This document shows, one piece after another, positions 15,804 through 24,579 of a stretch of DNA of 52,813 bases. The notes beneath the pieces are model-generated. The model made no database searches. It saw only the letters and a program-made list of their open reading frames with translations, and had not been told where the DNA came from. Source of the stretch: JAGVXD01 sp964554415 (GTDB taxonomy: Archaea; Nanobdellota; Nanobdellia; Pacearchaeales; GW2011-AR1). The translations under genes were made by a program, and so were the position numbers. The stretch's first letter is position 1. The number at the start of each line of letters is the position of its first letter. The stretch spans positions 1 to 52,813 of the forward strand of contig CAZKON010000002.1 in the NCBI GenBank assembly GCA_964554415.1, in the 5' to 3' direction.

Positions 15804-16670
15804 ATGTGGGATTTTTACGACTCTGCACGGAAGACGTTCGGAAAGAAATGGCGAGCTGGGGCTCTCGCGCTTGCTTCTCTGGCAAACTTTGTTAATATGC
15901 CTGCAGCTGAAAACAATAAAACGTTGCAATCTATTGGAGTGTATTTACATCAGCGTATTCTTGACAATCGTGGCAGAGAGACTAGGGATTTGTATGCAAA
16001 ACAAACATATACAAATGAAGTGCGGGTTGCTATTCTTAATCAATTATCAGGCGAGGAGAGTATTGCAGGACTGAGGTTTACTTTGCGCGCATCGCCAAAT
16101 GTGCATACTTCTTCAACCGTACAGGAGCGACCTTTTTATGGAACAAATGACATTTTTTTGGGAAGAAGTTTGTCTGAAAATATTATAAGACATTTTGGCG
16201 GGGAGAGTATCCGTACCCTGGACACTTCTAATAAAATGGATGACATTGTTTTAGGAACAAATGTTGTCGCCCGTTATGGTTTTACAGTTGATGCTCCTGT
16301 TCAATATACACTTACTGATTTTATTGTTGAAGGGGCATGGGTACAGCATCCAAATGGAACTGAAAGCAAAGCATTGGAAAGAAATCTAAAGACAGTCAGT
16401 CTTGCTGAGACATACTCTACTCCTGTGATTGTTGTTGAAAGTGTAAATGAAAATGATTATACTTATCCTAATGGGAAAGGAGTTGAATTCTATTTCAGTG
16501 TGCGAAATCAAAGTGTATTCCTAGAAATGAGCGAGAATTTGAAGAATTGGATTGTGCTCTATTCTAATCTGCAGATATGCCCTTCTTTTACCCTTAAAGT
16601 GCTCGATTTAAAGACAGAGCCCTTTCAGTTCTTCAGAATACGACCCGGAAATGCTGTCGCAAAACCGTGA
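15804..16670 (+). CDS. secreted surface-family protein C (288 aa)
   Basis: The N-terminus is basic with a hydrophobic stretch (WRAGALALASLANFVNMPAA), consistent with a signal peptide. The mature part includes 'RPFYGTNDIFLG', the family motif shared with proteins A and B. It ends in a beta-rich module 'FLEMSENLKNWIVLYSN...FQFFRIRPGNA', which is the same LxxSxxLxNW...FYR pattern as the fragments but highly diverged and without the ALExKxGQ tail. A TATA box is centred about 27 bases upstream. Function unknown; extracellular location inferred. Confidence 0.7.
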   Translation: MWDFYDSARKTFGKKWRAGALALASLANFVNMPAAENNKTLQSIGVYLHQRILDNRGRETRDLYAKQTYTNEVRVAILNQLSGEESIAGLRFTLRASPNVHTSSTVQERPFYGTNDIFLGRSLSENIIRHFGGESIRTLDTSNKMDDIVLGTNVVARYGFTVDAPVQYTLTDFIVEGAWVQHPNGTESKALERNLKTVSLAETYSTPVIVVESVNENDYTYPNGKGVEFYFSVRNQSVFLEMSENLKNWIVLYSNLQICPSFTLKVLDLKTEPFQFFRIRPGNAVAKP

Positions 16671-16721
16671 GTTTCTTCGGCATACCACTACGCTTAAAAA
16701 CATCTCATCTCTTTAGAGAAG

Positions 16722-18005
16722 ATGGCGGAGCATCATTTTCAGGCAGGGGATGAGGTGCGCCTGAGGCTTGCGCAGGAAGAGCTTGACGGGACTGTTTTGG
16801 AAAGCTACGATTCGAGTATTTTATTATTGAAGCTAAAGTCAGGATATAACATTGGAATTTCCAAAGAAAACATTCTTGCCTCGCGCGTGCTGAAAAAAGC
16901 TGTGAAGGCAGAAAATAACATGAAAACAGTGAGCATCAGCGAGAGTAAGCCCTTGAAAGAGCTGTCTGCCATTGGTTTGGTGATGACAGGCGGTACGATT
17001 GCTGCTAAGATTGATACGCGGCGCGGCGGTGTTTCCTGGCTGACAGATGTTGATGAATTTGCACGTTTTTATCCAGAAGTTTTTCAGATTGCAAAAGTGA
17101 AGAAAATTGATGTGCCTTTTATGATGGCGTCAGAAGCAATGACTAGCGAGCATTGGATTAAAATTGCTGAGGTAGTTAAGAAGATGCTTGATGATGCAGA
17201 AACACTGGGCGTGATTGTAACGCATGGCACTGATACATTGCATTACACTGCTGCTGCACTCTCGTTTTTTCTCCAGAAGCTGACGAAACCGGTTGTTCTG
17301 ACGTATTCTCAGAGAAGCATAGACAGGGCGAGCAGTGACGCACACTTGAATCTGGCGTGCGCTGCACGCATGGCGCTTTCAGATTGCGCCGAAGTAATGC
17401 TTGTGGGACATGCAACGTTGAATGACGAGTATTGTCATGCATTGCGCGGAACTAAAGTAAGAAAGATGCACAGCTCTCGGAGGGATGCTTTTCAGCCGAT
17501 TAATTGCGAGCCGATTGCGCGCGTTTGGCCTGATAAGACTGAATTTCTTGAACAATACCTAAAGAGAAGCGAAGGGAAAACAGAGCTGGATACTTCTTTT
17601 TCCGATAAGGTTGCTCTCGTGAAGTTTTATCCTGGGCAGGATTCGACTATTCTTGATTTTTATGCTTTGAAATATAAAGGCATTGTTGTTGAAGCAACTG
17701 GTCTTGGACATTTGCCTTCGCATGAAGCAGGGCATAGTTGGATTCCCGCGCTGAAGAAGCATATTCGTAATGGGTTTATTGTGTGTGCTGCATGCCAGAC
17801 GATTCATGGGCGATTGGATCCATGGGTTTATAGCAACGGGCGTGAGCTTGTGGACGCAGGCGTAATTTTCCTAGAAGATATGCTTGCAGAAACAGCGCTG
17901 GTGAAATTAGGATGGGTGCTGGGACATTATGGGTGGAAAGCAAAAGTTAAGGAAAAGATGCTTGAGAATGTTGCAGGGGAGTTGAATCAGAGATTGAGTG
18001 TTTAG
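16722..18005 (+). CDS. gatD: glutamyl-tRNA(Gln) amidotransferase subunit D
   Basis: This 427-residue protein has an N-terminal SH3-like domain (residues 1-60) and an L-asparaginase-type glutaminase domain. Its catalytic signatures are 'MTGGTIAAK' (about 87-95) and 'VTHGTDTLHYTAAAL' (about 166). GatD releases ammonia from Gln/Asn for GatE, which converts Glu-tRNA(Gln) to Gln-tRNA(Gln); this pathway is archaeal. The ATG has a TTAAAAA box centred 27 bases upstream. The gene ends convergently with the glycosyltransferase gene, with a 4-base overlap. GatE is encoded 2 kb downstream rather than adjacent. Confidence 0.95.
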   Translation: MAEHHFQAGDEVRLRLAQEELDGTVLESYDSSILLLKLKSGYNIGISKENILASRVLKKAVKAENNMKTVSISESKPLKELSAIGLVMTGGTIAAKIDTRRGGVSWLTDVDEFARFYPEVFQIAKVKKIDVPFMMASEAMTSEHWIKIAEVVKKMLDDAETLGVIVTHGTDTLHYTAAALSFFLQKLTKPVVLTYSQRSIDRASSDAHLNLACAARMALSDCAEVMLVGHATLNDEYCHALRGTKVRKMHSSRRDAFQPINCEPIARVWPDKTEFLEQYLKRSEGKTELDTSFSDKVALVKFYPGQDSTILDFYALKYKGIVVEATGLGHLPSHEAGHSWIPALKKHIRNGFIVCAACQTIHGRLDPWVYSNGRELVDAGVIFLEDMLAETALVKLGWVLGHYGWKAKVKEKMLENVAGELNQRLSV

Positions 18006-19165
18006 CTATTCCCTGCGACTTCCTTCAGCAGTTTCTCCAGTTTTTTTATAACAATATCCCATGCAAACTGCTCGACAGAAGCGCGCGCTGCCTGCTGCAT
18101 TGCGCGCGCTTCTGAAGCTGGCAGAGAAAACGCTTTGTCTAGCGCAGTGGCAAGCGCCTGCGCGTTGCCTATAGGGAAAAGAAAACCGTTTTTGTTATTT
18201 TTGATGAGCTCGCGAGCGCCGAGGTTGTCAGATGCAATAACTAGTTTCTTTCGAGACATGGCTTCAATCAGGGATTGAGGCATGCCTTCTCGTTTTGAAG
18301 GAAGAACAAAAACATGCGCACTGTCAAGTTTGTGAATTTTTTGTTTGTGGCCGTAGAGCGCAGGCGTGAAAGAGACCCTGCTTTGCAGATGCAGTGAGAC
18401 AACGAGTGATTTGAGCTTTGTTAAGTACACTAACTCTGCAGGGCCTGCGAGTTCTAAAGTTGCAGAGAGATTTTTCATGAGCGAGAGAGCGTGAATTGCT
18501 ATCTCAAGATTTTTTACAGGAGAAAGACGTCCGAAGAAGAGAATCTTTTTTGAGTTTTCTTGTGAATGCTTTTGTGTGAAGAATAGAGCGGGGATTCCGT
18601 TGGGGATGTAAGTGATTTTCTCTTTTGGGACGCCTAATGCGTGGAGATGCGACAGTTCCCAGTGTGTGATTGCTATGACTTTTGCGAAGTGATGAAGAGT
18701 ACGAGGTGCTATGAAGAAATCGTAGAGAACCACGGTAATTTTTGAAGGCAGGGAGCGCTGCTCGTTACCTGTTGAGAAAGGAGCGTGCGTGACTAGAACG
18801 CACGGGATTCCTAGTTTTTTTGCGATTTTTATGGCGCGCGTAGTATGTGTATGCCTATATGCATGTGTGATGATAACATCAGGCTTTAAGGCGAGAGCTT
18901 CTTTTTCGAAGTGCCACGATGTGAAGCTTTCGCCGCCGAGTTTTCTCGCAGGGAAGCGGCGGATCGTTACCTTATTGCGCTGCTCATGCGCTGGAGCTAT
19001 TTCATTTGGTTTGCCTTTGACATGATTTGTTGAGAAAATACTCACTTCATGAGATTGTTTAGCTAAAAGGCTCGCTTCTTCCAAGACACGGGAGCTGACG
19101 CCGCAGACACCTGCAGTATAAGTAGTAAGCTCAAGAATCTTGAGTCTTTTTACTGTTTTTGGCAT
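18002..19165 (-). CDS. glycosyltransferase family 4 (GT-B)
   Basis: This is a 387-residue protein. The N-terminal Rossmann half starts 'KILELTTYTAGVCGVSSRVL'. The C-terminal half has 'ILFFGRLSPVKNLEIAIHAL' and the donor-binding EX7E motif in 'PSKREGMPQSLIEAMSRKKL', then 'VIASDNLGARELI'. These are GT4 hallmarks of retaining sugar transferases that use nucleotide sugars. The likely role is in surface glycan or glycolipid synthesis at the inner membrane face. It has no membrane segments. It is inserted between gatD and gatE on the opposite strand. Confidence 0.9.
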   Translation of the reverse strand: MPKTVKRLKILELTTYTAGVCGVSSRVLEEASLLAKQSHEVSIFSTNHVKGKPNEIAPAHEQRNKVTIRRFPARKLGGESFTSWHFEKEALALKPDVIITHAYRHTHTTRAIKIAKKLGIPCVLVTHAPFSTGNEQRSLPSKITVVLYDFFIAPRTLHHFAKVIAITHWELSHLHALGVPKEKITYIPNGIPALFFTQKHSQENSKKILFFGRLSPVKNLEIAIHALSLMKNLSATLELAGPAELVYLTKLKSLVVSLHLQSRVSFTPALYGHKQKIHKLDSAHVFVLPSKREGMPQSLIEAMSRKKLVIASDNLGARELIKNNKNGFLFPIGNAQALATALDKAFSLPASEARAMQQAARASVEQFAWDIVIKKLEKLLKEVAGNS

Positions 19166-19282
19166 TTTATTTAGAGGAAAGAAGGGTTTAAGGGGTTTGC
19201 GACTGACAAGTTGTTTTTTTATTGTAACTTATTAGGGGTTACATATGGAAAGATTTATAAAGTTAGAAGAATGAGATGTTTT

Positions 19283-20032
19283 ATGAAATATATGGATACT
19301 ACTTTGCTTAAAGAGATAAATAAAAAGAGAGAAATTGTAGTTGGAAATCCGAATTTTTATTTGAGGAGATCTCATAGAATTTCTTCTGCTCTTACCGCTT
19401 CTTCAAAAATGTACTCTTGGTGGATAGAACACCCTCAATTAAGATTTCAATTACTTAATGTTCCGTCTGCACAACAAAGGGGCAAGATTATTGCTTTTAT
19501 GAGGGCAGGTGTGGAACGTCTTGAGGAGGCTTGGAATTATCTTAATACAGAACAGCATATGTTTACTGTTGATTCTTTGGTAAATACTGCCCGCATTGTA
19601 GATGCGAATAATCAAACATTAAGAAGATGTCGAGTTTCTTTGAATTTTGAAAATTATACTCCTCCAAATCCTCTTCGAGTTTCGGATAGATTGAGTGAAC
19701 TTTTCTTAGAAGTTAAAGATTCAAATCTTCATCCTGTTGAGAAGGCAGGAGTTGTACATGCCGGAATTGCCGGGATACAACCATTTATTGATGGAAATAA
19801 GAGAACTGCTCGTCTCTATCAAGATAAAATTCTTTGTGATGCTGGTTTGGTTCCAGCAATTATTTACACTGGAGAAAGAGCACTTTATTTAGATTTATTG
19901 GAAGATGTGTTGGTAGGAAGAAGAGATGGGAATATTAAAATACAAAAGCCTTTTTTTGATTATATTGGTGGTAAAGTTAATGTTACTTTAGATAAAATTA
20001 TTAATGATTTATGTGGAAATAGATCTCACTGA
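19283..20032 (+). CDS. Fic-family protein with Gln in place of the catalytic His
   Basis: The start at 19283 is chosen because TTTATAAA (19251-19258) lies about 27 bases before it. In-frame starts at 19211 and 19271 would precede or overlap the promoter region. The 249-residue protein has the Fic core 'AGIAGIQPFIDGNKRTARLY'. Canonical Fic AMP-transferases have HPFx(D/E)GNGRxxR, and here the His position is Gln and GNGR is GNKR, as in Doc-like proteins. An upstream 'SVQQ/SAQQRGK' segment replaces any clear inhibitory helix. The activity may be altered or lost. AT content and context suggest an accessory gene inserted between gatD and gatE. Confidence 0.8.
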   Translation: MKYMDTTLLKEINKKREIVVGNPNFYLRRSHRISSALTASSKMYSWWIEHPQLRFQLLNVPSAQQRGKIIAFMRAGVERLEEAWNYLNTEQHMFTVDSLVNTARIVDANNQTLRRCRVSLNFENYTPPNPLRVSDRLSELFLEVKDSNLHPVEKAGVVHAGIAGIQPFIDGNKRTARLYQDKILCDAGLVPAIIYTGERALYLDLLEDVLVGRRDGNIKIQKPFFDYIGGKVNVTLDKIINDLCGNRSH

Positions 20033-20076
20033 TTTTTATCCCATAATTTTAAGTACCTTTTCTTTCTTATTATTTC

Positions 20077-21510
20077 ATGGATTACACAAAGCTCGGCTTG
20101 AAGGCAGGGATTGAGATACATCAGCAGCTTGATACAGGGAAATTGTTTTGTTATTGTCCTGGCTATTTGCGGAGCGAGGAGCCGCATTTTACGGTCATGC
20201 GGCGGTTGCATGCAGTTGCCGGAGAGAGCGGGGAGGTTGATGCGGCTGTAAAACATGAAGCGGCACTTGGAAGGGAGTTTAAGTATCAGGGATATAAAGA
20301 TACAACTTGCCTGATTGAACTTGACGAGGAGCCGCCGCATTTTGTGAATGAAGCTGCTCTTGACGAAGCGCTGAAGATTGCATTGTTGCTTAATTGTGAA
20401 ATCTATCCTGTGACGCAAGTCATGCGTAAAACAGTGATTGATGGATCAAATACTTCAGGCTTTCAAAGAACTGTACTGCTTGGTCATGATGGATTTTTGG
20501 AGACCTCTTTTGGGGAAGTGAAAATTGATACTCTTTGTCTGGAAGAAGATTCTGCGCGGATTGTGAATAAGGATGAGAAAAGCGCGGCGTATCGCCTAGA
20601 CAGATTGGGCATTCCTTTAGTTGAGATTGCGACTGCTGCTGTTTTGGACACAGCTGAAAAAATTAAGGAGACAGCGCTGAAATTGGGAGAGATTTTACGA
20701 GCGTGCAAGGTTAAGCGAGGAATTGGCACAATCAGGCAAGATGTGAATATCTCAATCAAGGGACATAATAGGGTAGAGATTAAAGGATTTCAGGATCCTG
20801 CGATGATGATTGAGACAGTGAAGAAGGAGATGCAAAGACAAGAGAAGGAGTTAAAGGAAGGCAGAAGAACAGGAGGAGTACGAAACGCATTGCAGTCAGG
20901 CGAGACAGAATTTCTCCGACCGATGCCCGGGCAGGCACGCATGTATCCAGAGACGGATTTGCCACTGTTAAAGATTAGCCGGGAGCAATTGAATGCATTA
21001 CGGAATCAACTTCCAAAACTACGGCATGAAATCAAAGACGAATTGAAGAAGAAAGGATTAAGTGATGAGCTGATGGGACTCGTGTTGGACGGGCATGTAG
21101 ATGAATTTGAAGTTCTGCTGCGAGTGTATGGAAAAAATGCGAATGTAGTTGCGAAAATGGTGGTGCTCTGGAGACAGGAGTTTGCTTCCAAGACGAAGAA
21201 GTCCTTTGAAGAAGTCAAAAAAGTGCTGAGCGAACGCGTGCTTGAACAGGTGTTGGAAGCACTTGTTGCCGGAAAGATTGATGAAGGAGATGTCAAGGAT
21301 GTATTGTTCAAGATTGTCTCTGGCATTGGTATTGAAGATGCATTGAAAGTTGAAAAAGTTGGGCATGACAAACTTGAAGAAGAAATTGCTGCGATTGTGC
21401 GAGAAAAGCCAGGATTGCGGGCAGGGGCATATATGGGGATTCTGATTCAGAAGGTGTCTCATGTGGATAAACGGAAAGCGATGGAGATACTTAGAAGGAT
21501 TGTGAAGTGA
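20077..21510 (+). CDS. gatE: glutamyl-tRNA(Gln) amidotransferase subunit E, short form
   Basis: This 477-residue protein has the GatB/GatE cradle 'GLKAGIEIHQQLDTGKLFCY' (residues ~7-26) and 'GEVKIDTLCLEEDSAR', then 'RLDRLGIPLVEIATA'. The 'RPMPGQARMYPETDLPLLKI' segment precedes the helical and YqeY-like tail domain (~370-477). Archaeal GatE is normally about 620 residues because an AspRS-like GAD domain is inserted before 'RPLPGAARMYPETD'. Here 'RRTGGVRNALQSGETEFLRP' runs straight through, so the GAD domain appears to be missing. The start follows a TTAAGTACC element 27 bases upstream. It would act with GatD on Glu-tRNA(Gln). Confidence 0.92.
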   Translation: MDYTKLGLKAGIEIHQQLDTGKLFCYCPGYLRSEEPHFTVMRRLHAVAGESGEVDAAVKHEAALGREFKYQGYKDTTCLIELDEEPPHFVNEAALDEALKIALLLNCEIYPVTQVMRKTVIDGSNTSGFQRTVLLGHDGFLETSFGEVKIDTLCLEEDSARIVNKDEKSAAYRLDRLGIPLVEIATAAVLDTAEKIKETALKLGEILRACKVKRGIGTIRQDVNISIKGHNRVEIKGFQDPAMMIETVKKEMQRQEKELKEGRRTGGVRNALQSGETEFLRPMPGQARMYPETDLPLLKISREQLNALRNQLPKLRHEIKDELKKKGLSDELMGLVLDGHVDEFEVLLRVYGKNANVVAKMVVLWRQEFASKTKKSFEEVKKVLSERVLEQVLEALVAGKIDEGDVKDVLFKIVSGIGIEDALKVEKVGHDKLEEEIAAIVREKPGLRAGAYMGILIQKVSHVDKRKAMEILRRIVK

Positions 21511-21554
21511 GGTTACGTTTCTGGAATAAGCCCTTGTGCTTTTAATTCTCTGCT

Positions 21555-22517
21555 TTATTTTACGTATTCATCGAGCTTAATACCTGCTTGTTCTGCAAGG
21601 AGGTGCATTTTTGCCGCATATCGCTGATCAGGGTCGTTGAGCAAGGTTCTTGCTTTTGCAGGGTTGTGAAGTAGGGTTTTCCATGCTTCTGCAATATCTT
21701 CGCCACTTTTTGTTGCACCGTATGCGCTGAAAACGCCTTCACGAGGCTCGTCAAGGCAAGGGATACGTTCGTTATACTCTCGTACGGCGCTTTCGAGTTC
21801 TTTAGATTCTTTGTTAAACGTTTCTGCGCGCGTGTTGAAATCAGCGACTCTTGTAAGATATTCTGCGCCAAATCCCTGGTCTTTCTCGAGTTTCTCACGG
21901 AATTTGGCAAGTTCAGTTTGTTCTTTCTCGAGGAGCGGCTTTACGCCATCGATGTACGCTTGTAACGAGTGCCATCTCTCTATTCCCGCCCCACTTTTCC
22001 ATCTCCTTTTGTCTTCTATAGTGTTGTGACTTCCGTATGTAAACTGCGCTATGGCATCCCAACGCTCAAGAAACTTCTGCTTCTTTTCATGGGCAAGACT
22101 CTCAACCCAGACATGGCCGCATTCGTGGAAGAAATTTCCATTCGTCAATCCCGAATGGGAATAGATAGCAAGTGCTCCACCTGAGCCTCCCCTGCCCGCG
22201 GTATCTCCCTTAGCAGTTTCATCCTTATTGTTAATCCTGACTTCCTTAAGTGTATTCCTGAGAGATACGGGAAGCTTGGCGAGTTGCTTTTCAAGACGAG
22301 AGAGTGTGACTGGATTCGTCTGGTTGAGATAGAGTGAAAAGCCATACTTTGCTGATTCTGGTGCTTTAAAGTAACCTCTCTTGACATACTCTTCATGTTT
22401 TGCTTCAGGAGAGCCATACACCCAAAAGTCATGCTCATCGCCTGCTTTTGTCGCTGCTCCCAAGTACAGCAAAGATGCTAATGCTCCTGTTTGCATAATC
22501 TTTTTTATCAAACTCAT
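21555..22517 (-). CDS. secreted zinc metallopeptidase-like protein
   Basis: This 320-residue protein has a signal peptide (MQTGALASLLYLGAATKAG). The zinc-binding motif HExxH is present as 'FFHECGHVWVESLAHE' (about residues 135-150). A later 'AYGATKSGEDIAEAWKTLL' carries a Glu in the position of the third zinc ligand in gluzincin-type secreted peptidases. A charged coiled-coil-like region (about 195-245) lies between them. I infer an extracellular protease. The minus-strand TATA GTTTAAATAC lies about 25 bases before the start. Exact family unknown. Confidence 0.7.
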   Translation of the reverse strand: MSLIKKIMQTGALASLLYLGAATKAGDEHDFWVYGSPEAKHEEYVKRGYFKAPESAKYGFSLYLNQTNPVTLSRLEKQLAKLPVSLRNTLKEVRINNKDETAKGDTAGRGGSGGALAIYSHSGLTNGNFFHECGHVWVESLAHEKKQKFLERWDAIAQFTYGSHNTIEDKRRWKSGAGIERWHSLQAYIDGVKPLLEKEQTELAKFREKLEKDQGFGAEYLTRVADFNTRAETFNKESKELESAVREYNERIPCLDEPREGVFSAYGATKSGEDIAEAWKTLLHNPAKARTLLNDPDQRYAAKMHLLAEQAGIKLDEYVK

Positions 22518-22600
22518 GATTTTATATACTCTCTAAAGTATTTAAACCTTTCTCTTTGTTACCTTTATTAAGTGATAAACAATTGTCTCTAGAATTACTC

Positions 22601-22690
22601 AAACATGACCGTCTTAATGACCATATTAGATAAAAACATGACCGTTATGATGAGCGTAAAGTTTAAAAACATGGTCTTTCTAATGAGCAT
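22601..22690 (+). promoter_or_regulatory. three direct repeats overlapping the promoter of the third ATPase
   Basis: The sequence AAACATGACCGT-n4-ATGA-n-C occurs at 22601 and 22634, and a diverged copy (AAACATGGTCTTTCTAATGAGC) at 22668; the spacing is 33-34 bases, close to three helical turns. The TATA (GTTTAAAAAC, 22661-22670) overlaps the third copy. This looks like an operator array for co-operative binding, perhaps autoregulation. No regulator is identified. Confidence 0.5.
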
Positions 22691-23947
22691 ATGGAATTAA
22701 GCGAATTAAATCCGTGGTGGAAGAGTGGTAGAGTCGAAAAAGAATACGAAGAGGCACTTGAGCGTGAGCTTTTTCGTGACATGACTAAGGTAATGAATGA
22801 TAGGCAGATTGTCAGCCTTATCGGCTTGCGAAGAGTGGGAAAGACAACACTACTGCATCAGGTCATTCGCTCACTGTTACATCGCGGCGTTGCTCCTGAG
22901 CAAATTGTGTATTATACTTTTGATGTCGGGAATATTACACTTGAAACTATCCTGAAGCAGCATGCTGAATTTTTTCCTTCACTCAAGGAGAAAAAACTAT
23001 TCGTTTTTTTTGATGAGATTCAGAAGCTTGATGGATGGCATAATCAACTCAAAGTTTTGTATGATACTCATAGGTTGCTCAAATTTTTTGTCACTGGCTC
23101 TGCGAGTTTGTTTATCGAGAAGATGACGAAAGAGAGCCTTGCAGGCAGAATGTTCAGCTTTACGCTCTTCCCATTATCTTTTAGTGAGTATCTGCGCGCA
23201 CAGGGGTTTCAGCATACGAATGTTCAGCTTTACGCAAAAGAGCTACAAGAGCAGTTGGCGCATTATCTTAAAACAGGCGGTTTTCCTGAATTGCTCCATG
23301 AAAAAGCAGATGAGAAAATAAAATTGTATCTTAAGGATGCTGTCCTCGATAGGCTTATTTATATTGATATTCCGCGCATTTTTAAGATTGAAGAGCCTGA
23401 ATTATTATTGAGGATTTTTACTATTGTCGCTGCCAATCCAGGTATGCTGGTTGATTTTAACAGGCTTGGCAGCGATTTGGGAAGAAACAGAAAAACCATC
23501 TCTGTATACCTCTTTTACCTTGAAAAGGCGTTGTTGGTGAAGCGCTTCTATAGCTTTAGCTCGAATGTTCTCACGAGTGAAAAGAAGAGCAAGAAATTTT
23601 ACCCTGCTTCGAGTGCATTTAGCTTCTTTTTTAATGTTGATATGACTCGGCTTGCAGAAACAGTTGTTGCTGCGCATCTACAGAGCAAATTCTTTTACCG
23701 TTTAGGAAATAAGGAAGTTGATTTTATTGTCTCTGAAGGAAATAAAGTGGAAGCAATTGAAGTAAAGTATGTTTCTACGCTTAAGAAAGAGCATAGCGAT
23801 GGGCTTTGTTATTTTTCCGGCGCGTTTTCTGAGAAATTTGATGTGCGTTGTACTCTCATCACAAAAGACGCTCAAGAGAGTATAAAGAACGAAGATGTGG
23901 CCATTCGTGTTGTTCCGCTTTATGAATGGCTGCTGAAAGAAGCATAA
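22691..23947 (+). CDS. AAA ATPase with DUF4143 domain (3)
   Basis: This is a 418-residue protein. Walker A is 'GLRRVGKT' (residues 45-52), Walker B 'LFVFFDEIQKL', and sensor-1 'FFVTGSASLF'. The family segment is 'LAGRMFSFTLFPLSFSEYL', and the C-terminal restriction-like domain has 'KEVDFIVSEGNKVEAIEVKY'. It is predicted leaderless from the TATA at 22661. Unlike the two at 11085 and 13000 it is on the plus strand and is followed by a palindromic module and a vapC relic. Function unknown; all key ATPase residues are present. Confidence 0.85.
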   Translation: MELSELNPWWKSGRVEKEYEEALERELFRDMTKVMNDRQIVSLIGLRRVGKTTLLHQVIRSLLHRGVAPEQIVYYTFDVGNITLETILKQHAEFFPSLKEKKLFVFFDEIQKLDGWHNQLKVLYDTHRLLKFFVTGSASLFIEKMTKESLAGRMFSFTLFPLSFSEYLRAQGFQHTNVQLYAKELQEQLAHYLKTGGFPELLHEKADEKIKLYLKDAVLDRLIYIDIPRIFKIEEPELLLRIFTIVAANPGMLVDFNRLGSDLGRNRKTISVYLFYLEKALLVKRFYSFSSNVLTSEKKSKKFYPASSAFSFFFNVDMTRLAETVVAAHLQSKFFYRLGNKEVDFIVSEGNKVEAIEVKYVSTLKKEHSDGLCYFSGAFSEKFDVRCTLITKDAQESIKNEDVAIRVVPLYEWLLKEA

Positions 23948-23963
23948 GAGCGGTTTAATAAAT

Positions 23964-24030
23964 TTCGAGGCGCTCAGAAACTTTCAGTTTCTGACGTTTT
24001 AAGGTGCGGAGGGCGCATCGTTTTTTTGAT
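23964..24030. repeat. 67-bp palindromic module
   Basis: This module is nearly identical to 43141-43207 and to the reverse complement of 10611-10677. The copies differ mainly in the hairpin loop between CAGAAAC and GTTTCTG. It ends with GGTGCGGAGGGCGCATCG and a T-run, also present at 28-55. It abuts the truncated vapC. Confidence 0.85.
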
Positions 24031-24210
24031 TTTACTAGAGAATCTTGTCGTATCTTTGGTGAAGATTTCGTTCGTTTACAAAAAGAAGGAAACACGACAG
24101 ATGATTTTGACCTTATGATTGCCTCAATTGCGAAAGCATATGGAACGATTGTCGTGACACGAAATAAGAAGCATTTTGACAAGACCGGAGCGAAAGTTGA
24201 AGAGCGGTAA
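24031..24210 (+). pseudogene. 5'-truncated VapC-like PIN gene
   Basis: The frame running out of the palindromic module reads 'CRIFGEDFVRLQKEGNTTDD', 'FDLMIASIAKAYGTIVVTRN' and 'KKHFDKTGAKVEER' to the stop. This is the C-terminal part of a VapC, with the TDDFDLMIA and TRNKKHF motifs containing the later acidic residues. The first half, including the N-terminal catalytic Asp, and the antitoxin gene are absent. The break coincides exactly with the repeat boundary. Confidence 0.75.
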
Positions 24211-24255
24211 GTTTGAGAGTCAAAGTTTAAGAACTACCTTGCAACTTGTGTATCT

Positions 24256-24579
24256 ATGAAATGGATGGAGTTTAGTATTGTCATTGTTGCATTGGCTTTA
24301 GCATTTGCTGTAGGTTTTTATTTTGATGAACTAAAAAGTTTGTCGCGAGGAAGTTTGACTGGTGCGGCTGTTCAGGATATTGATGAGAATGTAAATAATT
24401 TACCTCGGATGTATTCCTGGACCACTGCTTTGTGCGGCATAGACAGGAGATGCATTGATGTTGCTGTGGAATGCAACGGAAGCCAGATTTTGAATGTTAC
24501 ACCTGTATCAAACATAGTATGGCATACTGAAGACTGGGACGATCCTCGCGGCGGGAATCCTGAGAGATTGTGCACTTAG
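24256..24579 (+). CDS. small single-pass membrane or secreted protein (107 aa)
   Basis: An N-terminal hydrophobic segment (residues ~5-22, EFSIVIVALALAFAVGFYF) is followed by 'LSRGSLTGAAVQ' and an exterior domain with four Cys (ALCGIDRRC, VECNGS, RLCT). The arrangement suggests a type II membrane or lipid-free exported protein with disulfides. No family is recognised. Its stop codon overlaps the stop of the convergent basic protein gene. Confidence 0.6.
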   Translation: MKWMEFSIVIVALALAFAVGFYFDELKSLSRGSLTGAAVQDIDENVNNLPRMYSWTTALCGIDRRCIDVAVECNGSQILNVTPVSNIVWHTEDWDDPRGGNPERLCT

